Source of the DNA: Candidatus Bipolaricaulota bacterium
Lineage (GTDB): Bacteria > Bipolaricaulota > Bipolaricaulia > Bipolaricaulales > Bipolaricaulaceae
NCBI GenBank assembly: GCA_014360995.1
Contig: JACIWL010000001.1
Span: 1 to 64,000, forward strand
Direction: 5' to 3'
Length of the DNA: 64,000 nucleotides
Shown: positions 15,426-24,800 of the stretch, one piece after another
Layout of the letters: each line of letters opens with the position of its first letter
Numbering within the stretch: the stretch's first letter is position 1
Position numbers and translations under genes: made by a program
The notes under the pieces: generated by a model
The model's input: only the letters and a program-made list of their open reading frames with translations
Database searches by the model: none
Told to the model about the DNA's origin: nothing

Positions 15426-16067
15426 TTGGGGATCGTCCTGGGATTAGACGAGGCCGGCAGGGGAGCGGTTTTGGGTCCTTTAGTTGTGGCCGGTGTGGCC
15501 ATTGAGGAAGGAAAAGAAAAGATTCTTTGGGATCTTGGGGCCAGGGATTCCAAAAGCCTTGCGCGGCCAAAACGTAAGAAAATCCTGCGCACTTTGTGGC
15601 AGGAGGATCTGCGCGGGCGGGTAGTGGTCATCCCCCCGGCGGAGATCGACCAAGGGAACCTAACAGTGCTCGAGCTTCAGGCCATGGCCGGGCTCATTCG
15701 CTGGGGGCGGCCGGAAAAAGTGGTTTTGGACCCTCCTGTGGGCCCGAAGGTCATTACCCGTTTTTGCTGGGCTTTGTCCCGAGAAACCGGCCTTCCCAAA
15801 GGGGCGCTTTGGGCCTTCCCCAAGGCCGACAAGAAAAACCCTGTTGTCGCTGCGGCCTCCATTTTGGCCAAGGTCGTGCGCGACGGGTACATGGAGGTCC
15901 TGCGCCAAAAGTTCGGCGACGTGGGTTGGGGTTATCCGGGCGAGGAGAAGGTGCAAAAGTTCATTGAGCGTTGGTTTCGGGAACACGAGGAGCTTCCTCC
16001 CATTTGTCGTAAACGCTGGCGGTCAGTGCAATGCTTTAGCCTTTTGAAGTTGCAAGGAGAGGTCTAG
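15426..16067 (+). CDS. rnhB: Ribonuclease HII
   Basis: Removes ribonucleotides and RNA primers from RNA/DNA hybrids. The DEAGRG active-site motif opens the protein (GLDEAGRGAVLGPLVVAG), with SKSLARPKR and the later AAASILAKVVRD also typical of RNase HII. TTG start three bases after the rhomboid stop; no other start codon precedes the first strand. 213 residues, normal length. Confidence 0.93.
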   Translation: MGIVLGLDEAGRGAVLGPLVVAGVAIEEGKEKILWDLGARDSKSLARPKRKKILRTLWQEDLRGRVVVIPPAEIDQGNLTVLELQAMAGLIRWGRPEKVVLDPPVGPKVITRFCWALSRETGLPKGALWAFPKADKKNPVVAAASILAKVVRDGYMEVLRQKFGDVGWGYPGEEKVQKFIERWFREHEELPPICRKRWRSVQCFSLLKLQGEV

Positions 16068-16100
16068 TTTGGGAAAATTAAGCACGTTTAGGGGGAAGGC

Positions 16101-16241
16101 ATGCCGAAGCGAACATATCAGCCGCATCGGCGAAGAAGGCATCGTGTGCATGGATTTTTGGCCCGGATGAGCACACCCGGTGGTCGAGCGGTGATCGCGC
16201 GCCGTCGGAAAAAGGGCCGCAAACGCCTGACCCCGGCCTAG
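16101..16241 (+). CDS. rpmH: Ribosomal protein L34
   Basis: A 46-residue basic protein, [13 protein letters not shown]... ending [13 protein letters not shown], absent from the ORF track. The KRTYQP start, [16 protein letters not shown] core and Arg/Lys-rich tail are diagnostic of L34. It has GGGGGAAGG just upstream. L34 usually sits next to rnpA near dnaA; here it lies between rnhB and infB and no rnpA follows, since infB starts 13 bases downstream. Confidence 0.95.
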   Translation: MPKRTYQPHRRRRHRVHGFLARMSTPGGRAVIARRRKKGRKRLTPA

Positions 16242-16253
16242 GAGAGGAGCAAT

Positions 16254-17981
16254 TTGCCGCGTAAACGCATCTATGAACTAGCGCGCGAACTGGGTATGTC
16301 CACCAGGGACCTCATTTTGGCCCTGGAGAAGCTGGGCATGCCCGGGATGAGCGCGTTCCACATGGTCTCCGAGGAGGAGGCCGAGGTCATCCGCAGCCTT
16401 GTGTTGGAGCGGGCGGAGGCCCAAGCCCCGCCTGCGGAGGCTCCGGCTTTGCCGGAAAAAGCCCCGCCCAAGGGGAAGCCCCGCCCGCCGGTGGTGGCGG
16501 TGCTCGGCCACATCGACCACGGAAAGACGACCCTATTGGACCGGATCCGCCGGACCCACGTGGCCTCCGAAGAGCCCGGGGGGATCACCCAATCCATCGG
16601 CGCCTATCAAGCCCAAGTGGATGGAAAACTCATCACCTTCATCGACACCCCTGGGCACCGGGCGTTCACGGCCATGCGGGCCCGGGGCGCCAAGGCCACG
16701 GACATCGCCGTCCTCGTGGTGGCCGCTGACGACGGGGTCATGGCCCAAACCTTGGAAGCCCTGGACCACATCAAAGCCGCTGGTGTGCCCATGATCGTAG
16801 CCATAAACAAGATCGATAAACCCGAGGCAAAACCCGAGATGGTCAAGCAACAGCTCGCGAATCTTGGGTATGTCCCGGAGGACTGGGGCGGGGAGACCAT
16901 CATGGTCCCCATTTCTGCCCTCACTGGCCAGGGCGTGGACGACCTTTTGGAGATGATCCTCCTTGTGGCCGAGCTCGAGGGCATTTCCGGAGATCCCGAG
17001 GGCGAGCTTGAGGCCATCATCATCGAGAGCCATCTTGATCCGGCTAAGGGTCCGGTGGCCACGGCCATCGTGAAAAACGGGACGCTTAGGGAGCGGGACG
17101 TGGTTGTGGCCGGCACGGCCTGGGGCCGGATCCGCGCCCTCCTTGACCACCAAGGAAAGCGCATCCCCGCCGCCGGGCCGGGCACGCCCGTGCAAATCCT
17201 TGGGCTTTCCGAGGTCCCGCCCGCGGGAGAGAAACTTGAGCGGCTGGGAAGCCCAAAGGAAGCCGAGGAGCTTGTGGAAAAAAGGCGGGAGGAGGAGCGG
17301 GCGAAGAGACTTTCCGTCCGGCCGCGGCCAACCTTGGAGGAACTCCTTTCCGCAGCCCAAACAAAGAAGCTAGTTTTAGTGCTCAAGGCCCAGACCGTGG
17401 GGGCCTTGGAGGCCGTGAAGCTCGAGCTAAACACGATACAGGCCGAGGGAGTGGAGCTAGAGGTGCTTCACGCTGGCGTCGGACAGATCACCGAATCGGA
17501 TGTGCTCCTTGCCGCGGCGGAAACGCAGGGACAGCCCCTGATCCTTGGGTTTGGGGTGAAAATCGACCCCAAGGCGCAGAGGCTTGCGGAGCAGCGGGGA
17601 ATTCCCGTGCGCACCTACGACATCATCTACGATCTTACCCTCGACGTGGAGCGGGCCATGAAGCGCCTCCTCGGCCCGGAGATCCGGGAGGTCAAGGTGG
17701 GCGAGGCCGAGGTCCTCAAGACCTTCGACATCGCCGGGGTGGGGAGGGTGGCGGGATGCGCGGTGCGCTCCGGCCGGGTGGTGCGGGGGGCCAAAGTGCG
17801 GGTCCTCCGCCGCGGCCAAGAGGTTTTTGTGGGAGAAATCGCCTCCCTCAAGCGCTTCGCCGAAGACGTGAAAGAGGTGCGCGAGGGCTACGAGTGCGGG
17901 TTACGCATCCGGGATTTCGATGACGTCCGGGAAGGAGACGTCATCGAGGTTTACGTGGTGGAAGAGGTTCCCGTCCAATAA
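16254..17981 (+). CDS. infB: Translation initiation factor IF-2 (short form)
   Basis: GTPase that brings initiator tRNA to the ribosome. The 575-residue protein has one IF2_N-type helical module (RKRIYELARELGMS) and lacks the long N-terminal extension of many IF-2s. G motifs: [24 protein letters not shown] and INKID. Switch I reads GGITQSIGAY, where most bacteria have GITQHIGAY. Domain II, domain III and the fMet-tRNA-binding C-terminus are complete. TTG start four bases after GGAGAGGAG. It is followed by DUF503 and rbfA, as in many bacterial infB operons. Confidence 0.95.
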   Translation: MPRKRIYELARELGMSTRDLILALEKLGMPGMSAFHMVSEEEAEVIRSLVLERAEAQAPPAEAPALPEKAPPKGKPRPPVVAVLGHIDHGKTTLLDRIRRTHVASEEPGGITQSIGAYQAQVDGKLITFIDTPGHRAFTAMRARGAKATDIAVLVVAADDGVMAQTLEALDHIKAAGVPMIVAINKIDKPEAKPEMVKQQLANLGYVPEDWGGETIMVPISALTGQGVDDLLEMILLVAELEGISGDPEGELEAIIIESHLDPAKGPVATAIVKNGTLRERDVVVAGTAWGRIRALLDHQGKRIPAAGPGTPVQILGLSEVPPAGEKLERLGSPKEAEELVEKRREEERAKRLSVRPRPTLEELLSAAQTKKLVLVLKAQTVGALEAVKLELNTIQAEGVELEVLHAGVGQITESDVLLAAAETQGQPLILGFGVKIDPKAQRLAEQRGIPVRTYDIIYDLTLDVERAMKRLLGPEIREVKVGEAEVLKTFDIAGVGRVAGCAVRSGRVVRGAKVRVLRRGQEVFVGEIASLKRFAEDVKEVREGYECGLRIRDFDDVREGDVIEVYVVEEVPVQ

Positions 17982-17984
17982 GCC

Positions 17985-18266
17985 ATGCCAGTGGGAATAT
18001 TGCGGGTGCATTTGCGTTTGTACGGGGTCCATACCCTCAAGGAAAAGAGGTCGGTTCTCGAGGGCCTCTTGGTGCGGCTCAGGCGGGAGTTCAACGTGTC
18101 GGCAGCGGAGCTTGCGGAGCTGGATAACCCGGAACGGGCGGTCCTTGGCTTTGCCCACCTTTCCAATAACGGCGCCTATTCCGACGGCGTCCTGCAGAAG
18201 ATCCTTGAGCGCCTGGAGGGGAGCCGCGAGTTTTACGTAGAGGCCCATGAAATGGAGGTTCTCTGA
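17985..18266 (+). CDS. DUF503 (YlxP-like) protein
   Basis: A 93-residue small alpha/beta protein with the DUF503 pattern: HLRLYGVHTLKEKRSVLEGL near the start and a mid-protein FNVSAAELAELD segment. Members are commonly encoded between infB and rbfA, as here, and are thought to be tied to ribosome function, but no activity is firmly established. The stop overlaps the rbfA start (TGATG). Confidence 0.9.
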   Translation: MPVGILRVHLRLYGVHTLKEKRSVLEGLLVRLRREFNVSAAELAELDNPERAVLGFAHLSNNGAYSDGVLQKILERLEGSREFYVEAHEMEVL

Positions 18267-18589
18267 TGCGACCGCGGGCTCGCGCAAGGCTGGCGGAGGC
18301 CATTGCCCGGGAGATTGCCGATATTTTGGAGTTTGAGGTGAAAGATCCTGTCTTACGTGAATCCCTTCCCACCGTGCTTGGGGTGGAACTTTCCCAAGAC
18401 GGGCAGGAAGCCAAGGTTCTTGTGTACCTCTCCGGGACCGAGGAGGAGAGGGCCCGGGTGATGGCGGCGTTTGCTAAGGACACGGGGTTTTTGCGCACCG
18501 CTTTGGCTAAGCGCCTTTCGGTGCGGCGCGTGCCACGTCTCACCTTTGCCCTCGACACCTCCCCCGATCGCTGGGCCAGCGAGCCTTGA
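18266..18589 (+). CDS. rbfA: Ribosome-binding factor A
   Basis: 30S maturation factor with a KH-type fold, 107 residues. The opening RARLAEAIAREIADILEFEVKDP and the RRVPRLTFALDTSPDR C-terminus follow the family pattern. It overlaps DUF503 by one base and the next gene by four (TTGA), so translation is probably coupled. Confidence 0.9.
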   Translation: MRPRARARLAEAIAREIADILEFEVKDPVLRESLPTVLGVELSQDGQEAKVLVYLSGTEEERARVMAAFAKDTGFLRTALAKRLSVRRVPRLTFALDTSPDRWASEP

Positions 18590-19779
18590 AGGTGCCGGCT
18601 CTTCCTGTTTTGCCATTGAGTTCCTCCCTCCGCGGGCACGAGGCTTTGCCCCTTGAGCCCGTTTTGCGGAGGTTTTGGGAAAGCTCGGGCGTAGAGCTTT
18701 TGGTGAAGTCCGAAGAGGAAATCCGAAATGAACCCCTTTTGGTGCTTCTGCACCTTACCGGTGGAACGGAGCATTTGGCGTTGAAGCTTGTCGAAGCTAT
18801 AAAGGCTCCGATTTTGCTTTTGGCCCACAGGAGTCACAATTCCCTTCCTGCGGCATTGGAGACCCTGGCCCGCCTGCGGGAGGATGGCCGCCGGGCCTGG
18901 CTAGTTACGGAAAATTCCGGAGAGACGCTTCCTTTGTTTGCCTGGGCTGCGGCCCTGGCCCGGGAAATTCGGGGAAAACGCATCGGTCTCATCGGGGGTG
19001 CCTCCCCTTGGCTCGTGGCCAGCTCCCTGGATCCCTCTGTCCTGGGGGAGAAGTTGGGGGTGGAGGTGGTGGAAGTACCCCTCGAGGACTTGAAAAAGAG
19101 GCTTCCTTTGAAGCCTTTGGTTTTGCCCGAAGGGGAAGGGATCGGGATCGGCGATAATGAGCGCAAGATGGTCGGCCGGGCCTATACTGCCCTGAAATCC
19201 CTTGTTTCGGAATTTCAGCTTTCCGCCGTTTCTCTCGCCTGTTTTGGCCTTCTTTCGGAGGGGTGCACGGCGTGTTGGGCTTTGGCCCGCCTGAGCGACG
19301 AAGGAATCCCGGGCGGCTGTGAAGGCGATCTTCCCGCCCTTTTGGCGTTGTGGCTTGGCCGAATTCTCACGGGCCTTCCCGGTTTTCTGGCCAATCCCGC
19401 GGAAGCTGATCTAAAAAGAGAGCGCCTCCTTTTGGCCCACTGCACCGTGCCGTTTTTGCTTGTGGAAAGTTTTGGGCTTCGCACGCATTTTGAGTCCGGG
19501 ATAGGTTTAGCCGTGGCGGGGAAGCTCAGGCCCGGGCCTTACACCCTTGTCCGGTTCAGCGGGAAGAGGTTAGAGCGGGCGTTCATTGTGGAGGGCACAG
19601 TCCTTTCGGAGGCACCCGGTCGGGAAGATCTTTGTCGCACCCAGGTGTGGTTCAAAATGCCCAAGGGGGCGATCGAGAAGCTATTGCGCGAGCCTTTGGG
19701 GAATCACCACGTCCTTGTGCCTGGCCACCACCGCCCCGTCCTTTCCCTCTTTCACAAGCTTTTCTTGGCCGAGCCCTGA
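18586..19779 (+). CDS. L-fucose/L-arabinose isomerase-like protein (COG2407 type)
   Basis: A 397-residue protein with the two-part layout of fucose-isomerase-like proteins: an N-terminal Rossmann-like half (LLHLTGGTEHLALKLVE, LLAHRSHNSLPAALE) and a C-terminal half with EGCTAC, GCEGDLPALL and AHCTVP, which are the family's metal and substrate region landmarks. It is not a close match to a classical FucI in length or spacing, so the substrate is unknown. The TTG overlaps the rbfA stop; a GTG two codons later is an alternative. Its place in the infB-rbfA operon is unexpected for a sugar enzyme. Confidence 0.65.
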   Translation: MKVPALPVLPLSSSLRGHEALPLEPVLRRFWESSGVELLVKSEEEIRNEPLLVLLHLTGGTEHLALKLVEAIKAPILLLAHRSHNSLPAALETLARLREDGRRAWLVTENSGETLPLFAWAAALAREIRGKRIGLIGGASPWLVASSLDPSVLGEKLGVEVVEVPLEDLKKRLPLKPLVLPEGEGIGIGDNERKMVGRAYTALKSLVSEFQLSAVSLACFGLLSEGCTACWALARLSDEGIPGGCEGDLPALLALWLGRILTGLPGFLANPAEADLKRERLLLAHCTVPFLLVESFGLRTHFESGIGLAVAGKLRPGPYTLVRFSGKRLERAFIVEGTVLSEAPGREDLCRTQVWFKMPKGAIEKLLREPLGNHHVLVPGHHRPVLSLFHKLFLAEP

Positions 19780-19809
19780 GCTTTGCGTTATCTCGCAACT
19801 TAGAGCCTA

Positions 19810-20091
19810 TCAACACTGGGTTAGGGCGCGGAAGATAACGAAAATGCCGATCAGGATGAAAAGGACTCCTGCGCCAACTTGAACGTACCTTGTGGGAAGG
19901 TAGCAGCCGATGAGCCCCCCTAAAAAGGCGCCGATCAGGGTGACGGTAGTCAGAGCCAAGGTGGCACCCAAGAAGACCGACCATGGTGTTTGGTGTCTTG
20001 CGGCCAGGGCAAAAACGGCAAGCTGGGTCTTGTCCCCAAGCTCGGCCAAGAACAAAAGCCCGAATGTAGAGAAAACTAAGCGCCAATCCAT
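19810..20091 (-). CDS. GDT1/TMEM165 (UPF0016) family cation exporter, single-domain form
   Basis: A 93-residue membrane protein with three hydrophobic segments and the family motif ELGDKTQLAVFALAAR. GDT1-family proteins exchange Mn2+ or Ca2+ for protons. Standard members carry two such motifs; half-size forms like this one must assemble as dimers or with a second half. No partner half is adjacent. ATG with AAAAGGAGG upstream. Divergent from the MATE gene. Confidence 0.85.
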   Translation of the reverse strand: MDWRLVFSTFGLLFLAELGDKTQLAVFALAARHQTPWSVFLGATLALTTVTLIGAFLGGLIGCYLPTRYVQVGAGVLFILIGIFVIFRALTQC

Positions 20092-20146
20092 GCGGACCTC
20101 CTTTTCTCACACGCTACCCAAGCTTTTTGGTGCTCGCAACCGCGAG

Positions 20147-20152
20147 TATACT
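20147..20152 (+). promoter_or_regulatory. -10 element before the MATE gene
   Basis: TATACT ends ten bases before the ATG at 20163. No ribosome binding site is seen and the -35 is weak. The predicted mRNA would have a leader of only about three bases. Confidence 0.4.
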
Positions 20153-20162
20153 TGAATCTCCT

Positions 20163-21551
20163 ATGAATCCGGAAAAAGTACGGGAACGCATCCTTCACGG
20201 GCCCATCCTCAAAACCATGGTTCTTCTCGCCTGGCCAGTGATGGTCACCAATGCCCTTCACGCCTTGTACAACTTAGTGGACGCTTTTTGGCTCGGGCGG
20301 TTGGGGACGGCGGCGGTGGCCGCGCCGGGCATGGCCTGGCCCATCCTCTTTTTCTTCATGTCCTTCGCCGGCGGGTTTCAAGTTGCCGGCTCCACTTTTG
20401 TAGCTCAACACTTCGGGGCTGGGAACCGCCGCGGCGCCGAGGAATCCGCGGGTCAGCTCCTCGGCTTTTTGGGCTTGCTTTCCGTAATCCTGAGCGCCTT
20501 GGGCTATGGCCTTGCGCCCACCGTGCTCCGCCTCATCCGTGCCCCCGAGGAAGTTTTTCCTTACGCCCTCACGTACCTTCGCATCGAATGCATGGGCCTT
20601 CCCATCATGTTTGTGGCCCAGGCGTTCGGCGGGTTTATGGTTGGGTTAGGCCAAACACAGTTTCTCATGTACATCAGCGCTTCTTCCCTCTTTTTGAACG
20701 CGGTTTTGGACCCGCTTTTTATTTTTGGTTGGGGACCTTTTCCCGCCTGGGGTGTGGCCGGCGCTGCCTGGGCCACGGTCCTCTCCCGGGCCGCCGTGGC
20801 CGTCGTGGGTTTAACAATTCTCTTTACGGGCATGCGGGGCTTGCGTCTTTCTCCCCGCGCCCTTTGGCCCAAACCTTCTCGGGTTCTCCCCATCCTCCGG
20901 GTGGGATTGCCCAATGTTTTGGACCGGGCCAGCACTTCCTTTGGGTTTGTGGTGATGATGGGGCTTGTGGCGGGATTCGGGACGACCGTGGTGGCCGCTT
21001 ACACCGTGGGAAACCGCATCATCAACCTCATCAACGTGGTGAGCTGGGGCGCGGGTTCCGCTCTTGTGGCCATGATCGGGCAAAACCTCGGAGCGGAACA
21101 GTACGAGCGGGCCACGCAGGTGGCCCGGCGCGGCATCGCCGCCACTTTCCTAGCCTTGGTGGGGCTCTACGGATTGACCCTCCTTCTGCGGCGGCCCATG
21201 TTCGCCATGTTCGTGGCCGATCCCGCGGTGATCCGGGAGGGCGTTTGGTACATCGCGATTTTTGGCATTTCCGTCCCGTTCTTTGGGCTTTTTGATGCCT
21301 CGGCCGCAGTGTTCCGGGGCTCCGGGCACACGGTCCCGCCCATGATCATGGCCATCGTGCGCCTTTGGGGCCTGCGCGTGTTCCTTTCCTGGCTTTTCGG
21401 GTATCAGCTGGGTTTCGGCACCACGGGGATGTGGGCGGGGATGACCCTGAGCAACGTTCTGGCTGGGGTAGGAATGTATCTTTGGATGCGAAAAGGCACC
21501 TGGAAGCTCAGGGTCGTCAAGCCCGTTCCAGCATCTTCCGAAGAAGTGTAG
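20163..21551 (+). CDS. MATE-family efflux transporter
   Basis: A 462-residue, 12-helix multidrug/metabolite exporter driven by an ion gradient. The first repeat holds LLAWPVMVTNALHALYNLVDAFWLG, the usual MATE opening, and GFQVAGSTFVAQHFGAG; the second repeat holds the equivalent INVVSWGAGSALVAMIGQNLGA. The listed ORF begins 12 codons upstream at a GTG; MNPEKVRERILHGP is the better start. Substrate not predictable. Confidence 0.9.
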   Translation: MNPEKVRERILHGPILKTMVLLAWPVMVTNALHALYNLVDAFWLGRLGTAAVAAPGMAWPILFFFMSFAGGFQVAGSTFVAQHFGAGNRRGAEESAGQLLGFLGLLSVILSALGYGLAPTVLRLIRAPEEVFPYALTYLRIECMGLPIMFVAQAFGGFMVGLGQTQFLMYISASSLFLNAVLDPLFIFGWGPFPAWGVAGAAWATVLSRAAVAVVGLTILFTGMRGLRLSPRALWPKPSRVLPILRVGLPNVLDRASTSFGFVVMMGLVAGFGTTVVAAYTVGNRIINLINVVSWGAGSALVAMIGQNLGAEQYERATQVARRGIAATFLALVGLYGLTLLLRRPMFAMFVADPAVIREGVWYIAIFGISVPFFGLFDASAAVFRGSGHTVPPMIMAIVRLWGLRVFLSWLFGYQLGFGTTGMWAGMTLSNVLAGVGMYLWMRKGTWKLRVVKPVPASSEEV

Positions 21552-21686
21552 ACCAAACCTCACTCCTCACTGAGTTCATCCGGAGCTTCTGTCCCTTTTA
21601 GCAACCGGGTCGATTTTGCCTTTCCACTGAGGTATAGCGTTCTCTTTCTCGATACCGATTGCCGACAAATGTCCCCTAAATTTGGG

Positions 21687-21715
21687 TTGACTTCCAATTT
21701 CGGTGGGTTTATAGT
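21687..21715 (+). promoter_or_regulatory. Promoter of the riboswitch-adhesin transcript
   Basis: TTGACT (21687-21692), a 17-base spacer and TATAGT (21710-21715). The predicted start near 21722 falls just before the first helix of the riboswitch at 21724. Confidence 0.75.
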
Positions 21716-21723
21716 GGAGAAAA

Positions 21724-21801
21724 CCCTGAAAAAGGGCAAACCCGTCGGGAGGCGGGGGCGCAAAGCCACGGGTCCAGAGAGGACAGCCGGGCTGCCAGGG
21801 G
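21724..21801 (+). promoter_or_regulatory. c-di-GMP-I (GEMM) riboswitch aptamer
   Basis: Shows the two invariant GEMM segments: GGGCAAACC (21734-21742) and GGCGCAAAGCC (21757-21767). Between them CCCGTC-GGGA-GGCGGG forms the P2 arm with a GNRA tetraloop. CGG-GTCC-AGAGA-GGAC-AG-CCG forms a short P3. CCCTG (21724-21728) pairs with CAGGG (21796-21800) to close P1. The riboswitch binds cyclic di-GMP and controls the adhesin gene downstream. P3 and P1 use bases that also form the left arm of the terminator. Confidence 0.88.
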
Positions 21802-21826
21802 TAACTTGGCAGCCCGGTTTTGTTTT
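21787..21826 (+). terminator. Riboswitch expression-platform terminator
   Basis: CCGGGCTGCCA (21787-21797) and TGGCAGCCCGG (21807-21817) form a perfect 11-bp stem, followed by TTTTGTTTT. The left arm overlaps the P3 and P1 strands of the aptamer, so ligand binding should prevent the terminator (ON switch). The AGGAGG ribosome binding site begins at the next base. Confidence 0.88.
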
Positions 21827-21840
21827 AGGAGGCGGTGAGT

Positions 21841-24800
21841 ATGGAGTTCCGCAAGATTTTCATCGGACTTGGAATCTTGGCAGTGGTTCTAGGCTATGGA
21901 GCCTTGGCCCAACAGTGGCCGTTTTGCCAAAGCGGCTGTACGGCAAAAGACGTCAAGGTTGACCGGCTTTATCTAGTCAACATGCGCTTTGTAGGCGGGG
22001 TTTACTACGTGGATGTGTATGCCGATTTCTCGGTTACCGCTGCAGATCGCTACTGCATCATGGTGGCCGCTGGATTCTCCTCCTCGAGCGATTGTTCGAA
22101 TCTCGTCACAGCCTGGCGCATGTTTGGAGACCTTTCCCAGGGCACCTACACGAATCAGTACGTGGCCACAGTAAAGGTAGCCACGCGGGATCTGTGGGTG
22201 TGTCGCTTCTACGCAATCTGGAGAAACCGGCCGTATCCGGGTTGTCCCACTGGCGACTGCAATTTGTATGCTGTGGGCTCCAAATGCTGGAAATCCACAG
22301 CGACGCCTTACTTTATCCGCGGCCTAGACGCCGTTGAAGATTATTACCACACGGCCATCAATACCCCACTTTACGTTCCGTCGCCCGGAGTGTTGGGAAA
22401 TGACTACTATCCCGATGGGGTAGCGGAGCTCGTGGTCGTCTCCGGGCCTGATTATGGAACCGTCACCCTCAATCCCGACGGAAGCTTTACCTACACCCCG
22501 CCCTCCGGCTGGTCTGGAACGGCTTCGTTCGTCTACCAGCTTAAGGACACGAAAGGATTTACGGATACGGCTACCGTTTACATTACCGTCTCGTCCGATC
22601 AGCCGGTGGATGCAGTGGACGATAGCTACAGCACTTCGGAGGACACACCGCTTTATGTGGCTGCGCCTGGAATCCTCGGGAACGACTCCTACCCCGATGG
22701 GTTCGGAAGCCTTGCGGTGGTGACCTCGCCGGCCCACGGCTCCCTCACCCTGAACCAAGATGGATCCTTCACCTACATGCCGGACCCGAACTTCTGCGGC
22801 CAGGATTCCTTCATTTACCGGCTCTGCGATACCGACGGCGATTGCGATGAGGCCACAGTCACGATCCACGTCACCTGCGTGAACGATGCTCCCGTAGCCC
22901 AGGACGATCGCTACACCACGAACGAGGACACGCCTCTTCTCGTTCCTGCGCCCGGAATCCTCGGCAACGACTACGACGTGGACGGTGACCCGCTTACCGC
23001 TGTCCTGGTCTCGGGTCCCGCCCACGGCACCCTCGCTCTCAACCCCGATGGCTCCTTCACCTACACGCCTGCGGAGAACTTCTGCGGCGAGGATTCCTTC
23101 ACCTACAAAGCTTACGATGGAGCGCTCTACTCCAACGTGGCCACAGTGAGGATCACGGTGACGTGCGTGAACGATGCGCCGGTAGCTAACGATGACGAGG
23201 CCACGGTTCCCGAGGATTCCTCGGTGACGATCCCGGTTTTGGGGAACGACTACGATCCCGATGGCGACCCGCTTTCGGTCTCCATCGTTTCCGGGCCCAC
23301 GCACGGCAGGGCCACGGTGAACCCCGACGGCACGATCACCTACACCCCGAACCCCGACTTCTGCGGCACCGATTCCTTCACCTATAAGGCCTGCGACCCC
23401 GCGGGCGCCTGCGATACGGCCACGGTCACGATCCACGTCACCTGCGTGAACGATGCACCGGCAGCCCAGGACGATCGCTACACCACGAACGAGGACACCC
23501 CTCTCGTCGTTTCTGCGCCCGGAATCCTCGGCAACGACTACGACGTGGATGGTGATTCCCTCACCGCTGTCCTGGTCTCGGGTCCCGCCCACGGCACCCT
23601 CGCTCTCAACCCCGATGGCTCCTTCACCTACACGCCTGCGGAGAACTTCTGCGGTGAGGATTCCTTCACCTACAAGGCCTACGATGGAGCGCTCTACTCC
23701 AACGTGGCCACAGTGAGGATCACGGTAACTTGCGTGAACGATGCACCGGTAGCCAACGATGACGAGGCCACGGTTCCTGAGGACTCCTCGGTGACGATCC
23801 CGGTTTTGGGGAACGACTACGATCCCGATGGTGACCCGCTTTCGGTCTCCATCGTTTCCGGGCCCACGCACGGCTGGGCCACGGTGAACCCCGACGGCAC
23901 GATCACCTACACCCCGAACCCCGACTTCTGCGGCACCGACTCCTTCACCTATAAGGCCTGCGACCCCGCGGGCGCCTGCGACACCGCCACAGTCACGATC
24001 CACGTCACCTGCGTGAACGACGCTCCGGTAGCCCAGGACGATAGCTACACCACGAACGAGGACACGCCCCTTCTCGTTCCCGCGCCGGGAATCCTCGGCA
24101 ACGACTCCGATGTGGACGGTGACCCGCTTACCGCTGTCCTGGTCTCGGGTCCCGCCCACGGCACCCTCACCCTCAACCCCGATGGCTCCTTCACCTACAC
24201 GCCTGCGGAGAACTTCTGCGGCGAGGATTCCTTCACATACAAGGCCTACGATGGGGCGCTCTACTCCAACGTGGCCACAGTCACGATCACGGTAACTTGC
24301 GTGAACGATGCTCCCGTAGCCCAGGACGATAGCTACACCACGAACGAGGACACGCCTCTTCTCGTTCCCGCGCCCGGAATCCTCGGCAACGACTCCGATG
24401 TGGACGGTGACCCGCTTACCGCTGTCCTGGTCTCGGGTCCCGCCCACGGCACCCTCGCTCTCAACCCCGATGGCTCCTTCACCTACACCCCTGCGGGGAA
24501 CTTCTGCGGTGAGGATTCCTTCACCTACAAGGCCTACGATGGAGCGCTCTACTCCAACGTGGCCACAGTAAAGATCACGGTGACGTGCGTGAACGATGCA
24601 CCGGTAGCCAACGATGACGAGGCGAGCGTCCTTGAGGACTCCTCGGTGGCGATCCCGGTTTTGGGGAACGACTACGATCCCGATGGCGACCCGCTTTCGG
24701 TCTCCATCGTTTCCGGGCCCACGCACGGCAGGGCCACGGTGAACCCCGACGGCACGATCACCTACACCCCGAACCCCGACTTCTGCGGCACCGATTCCTT

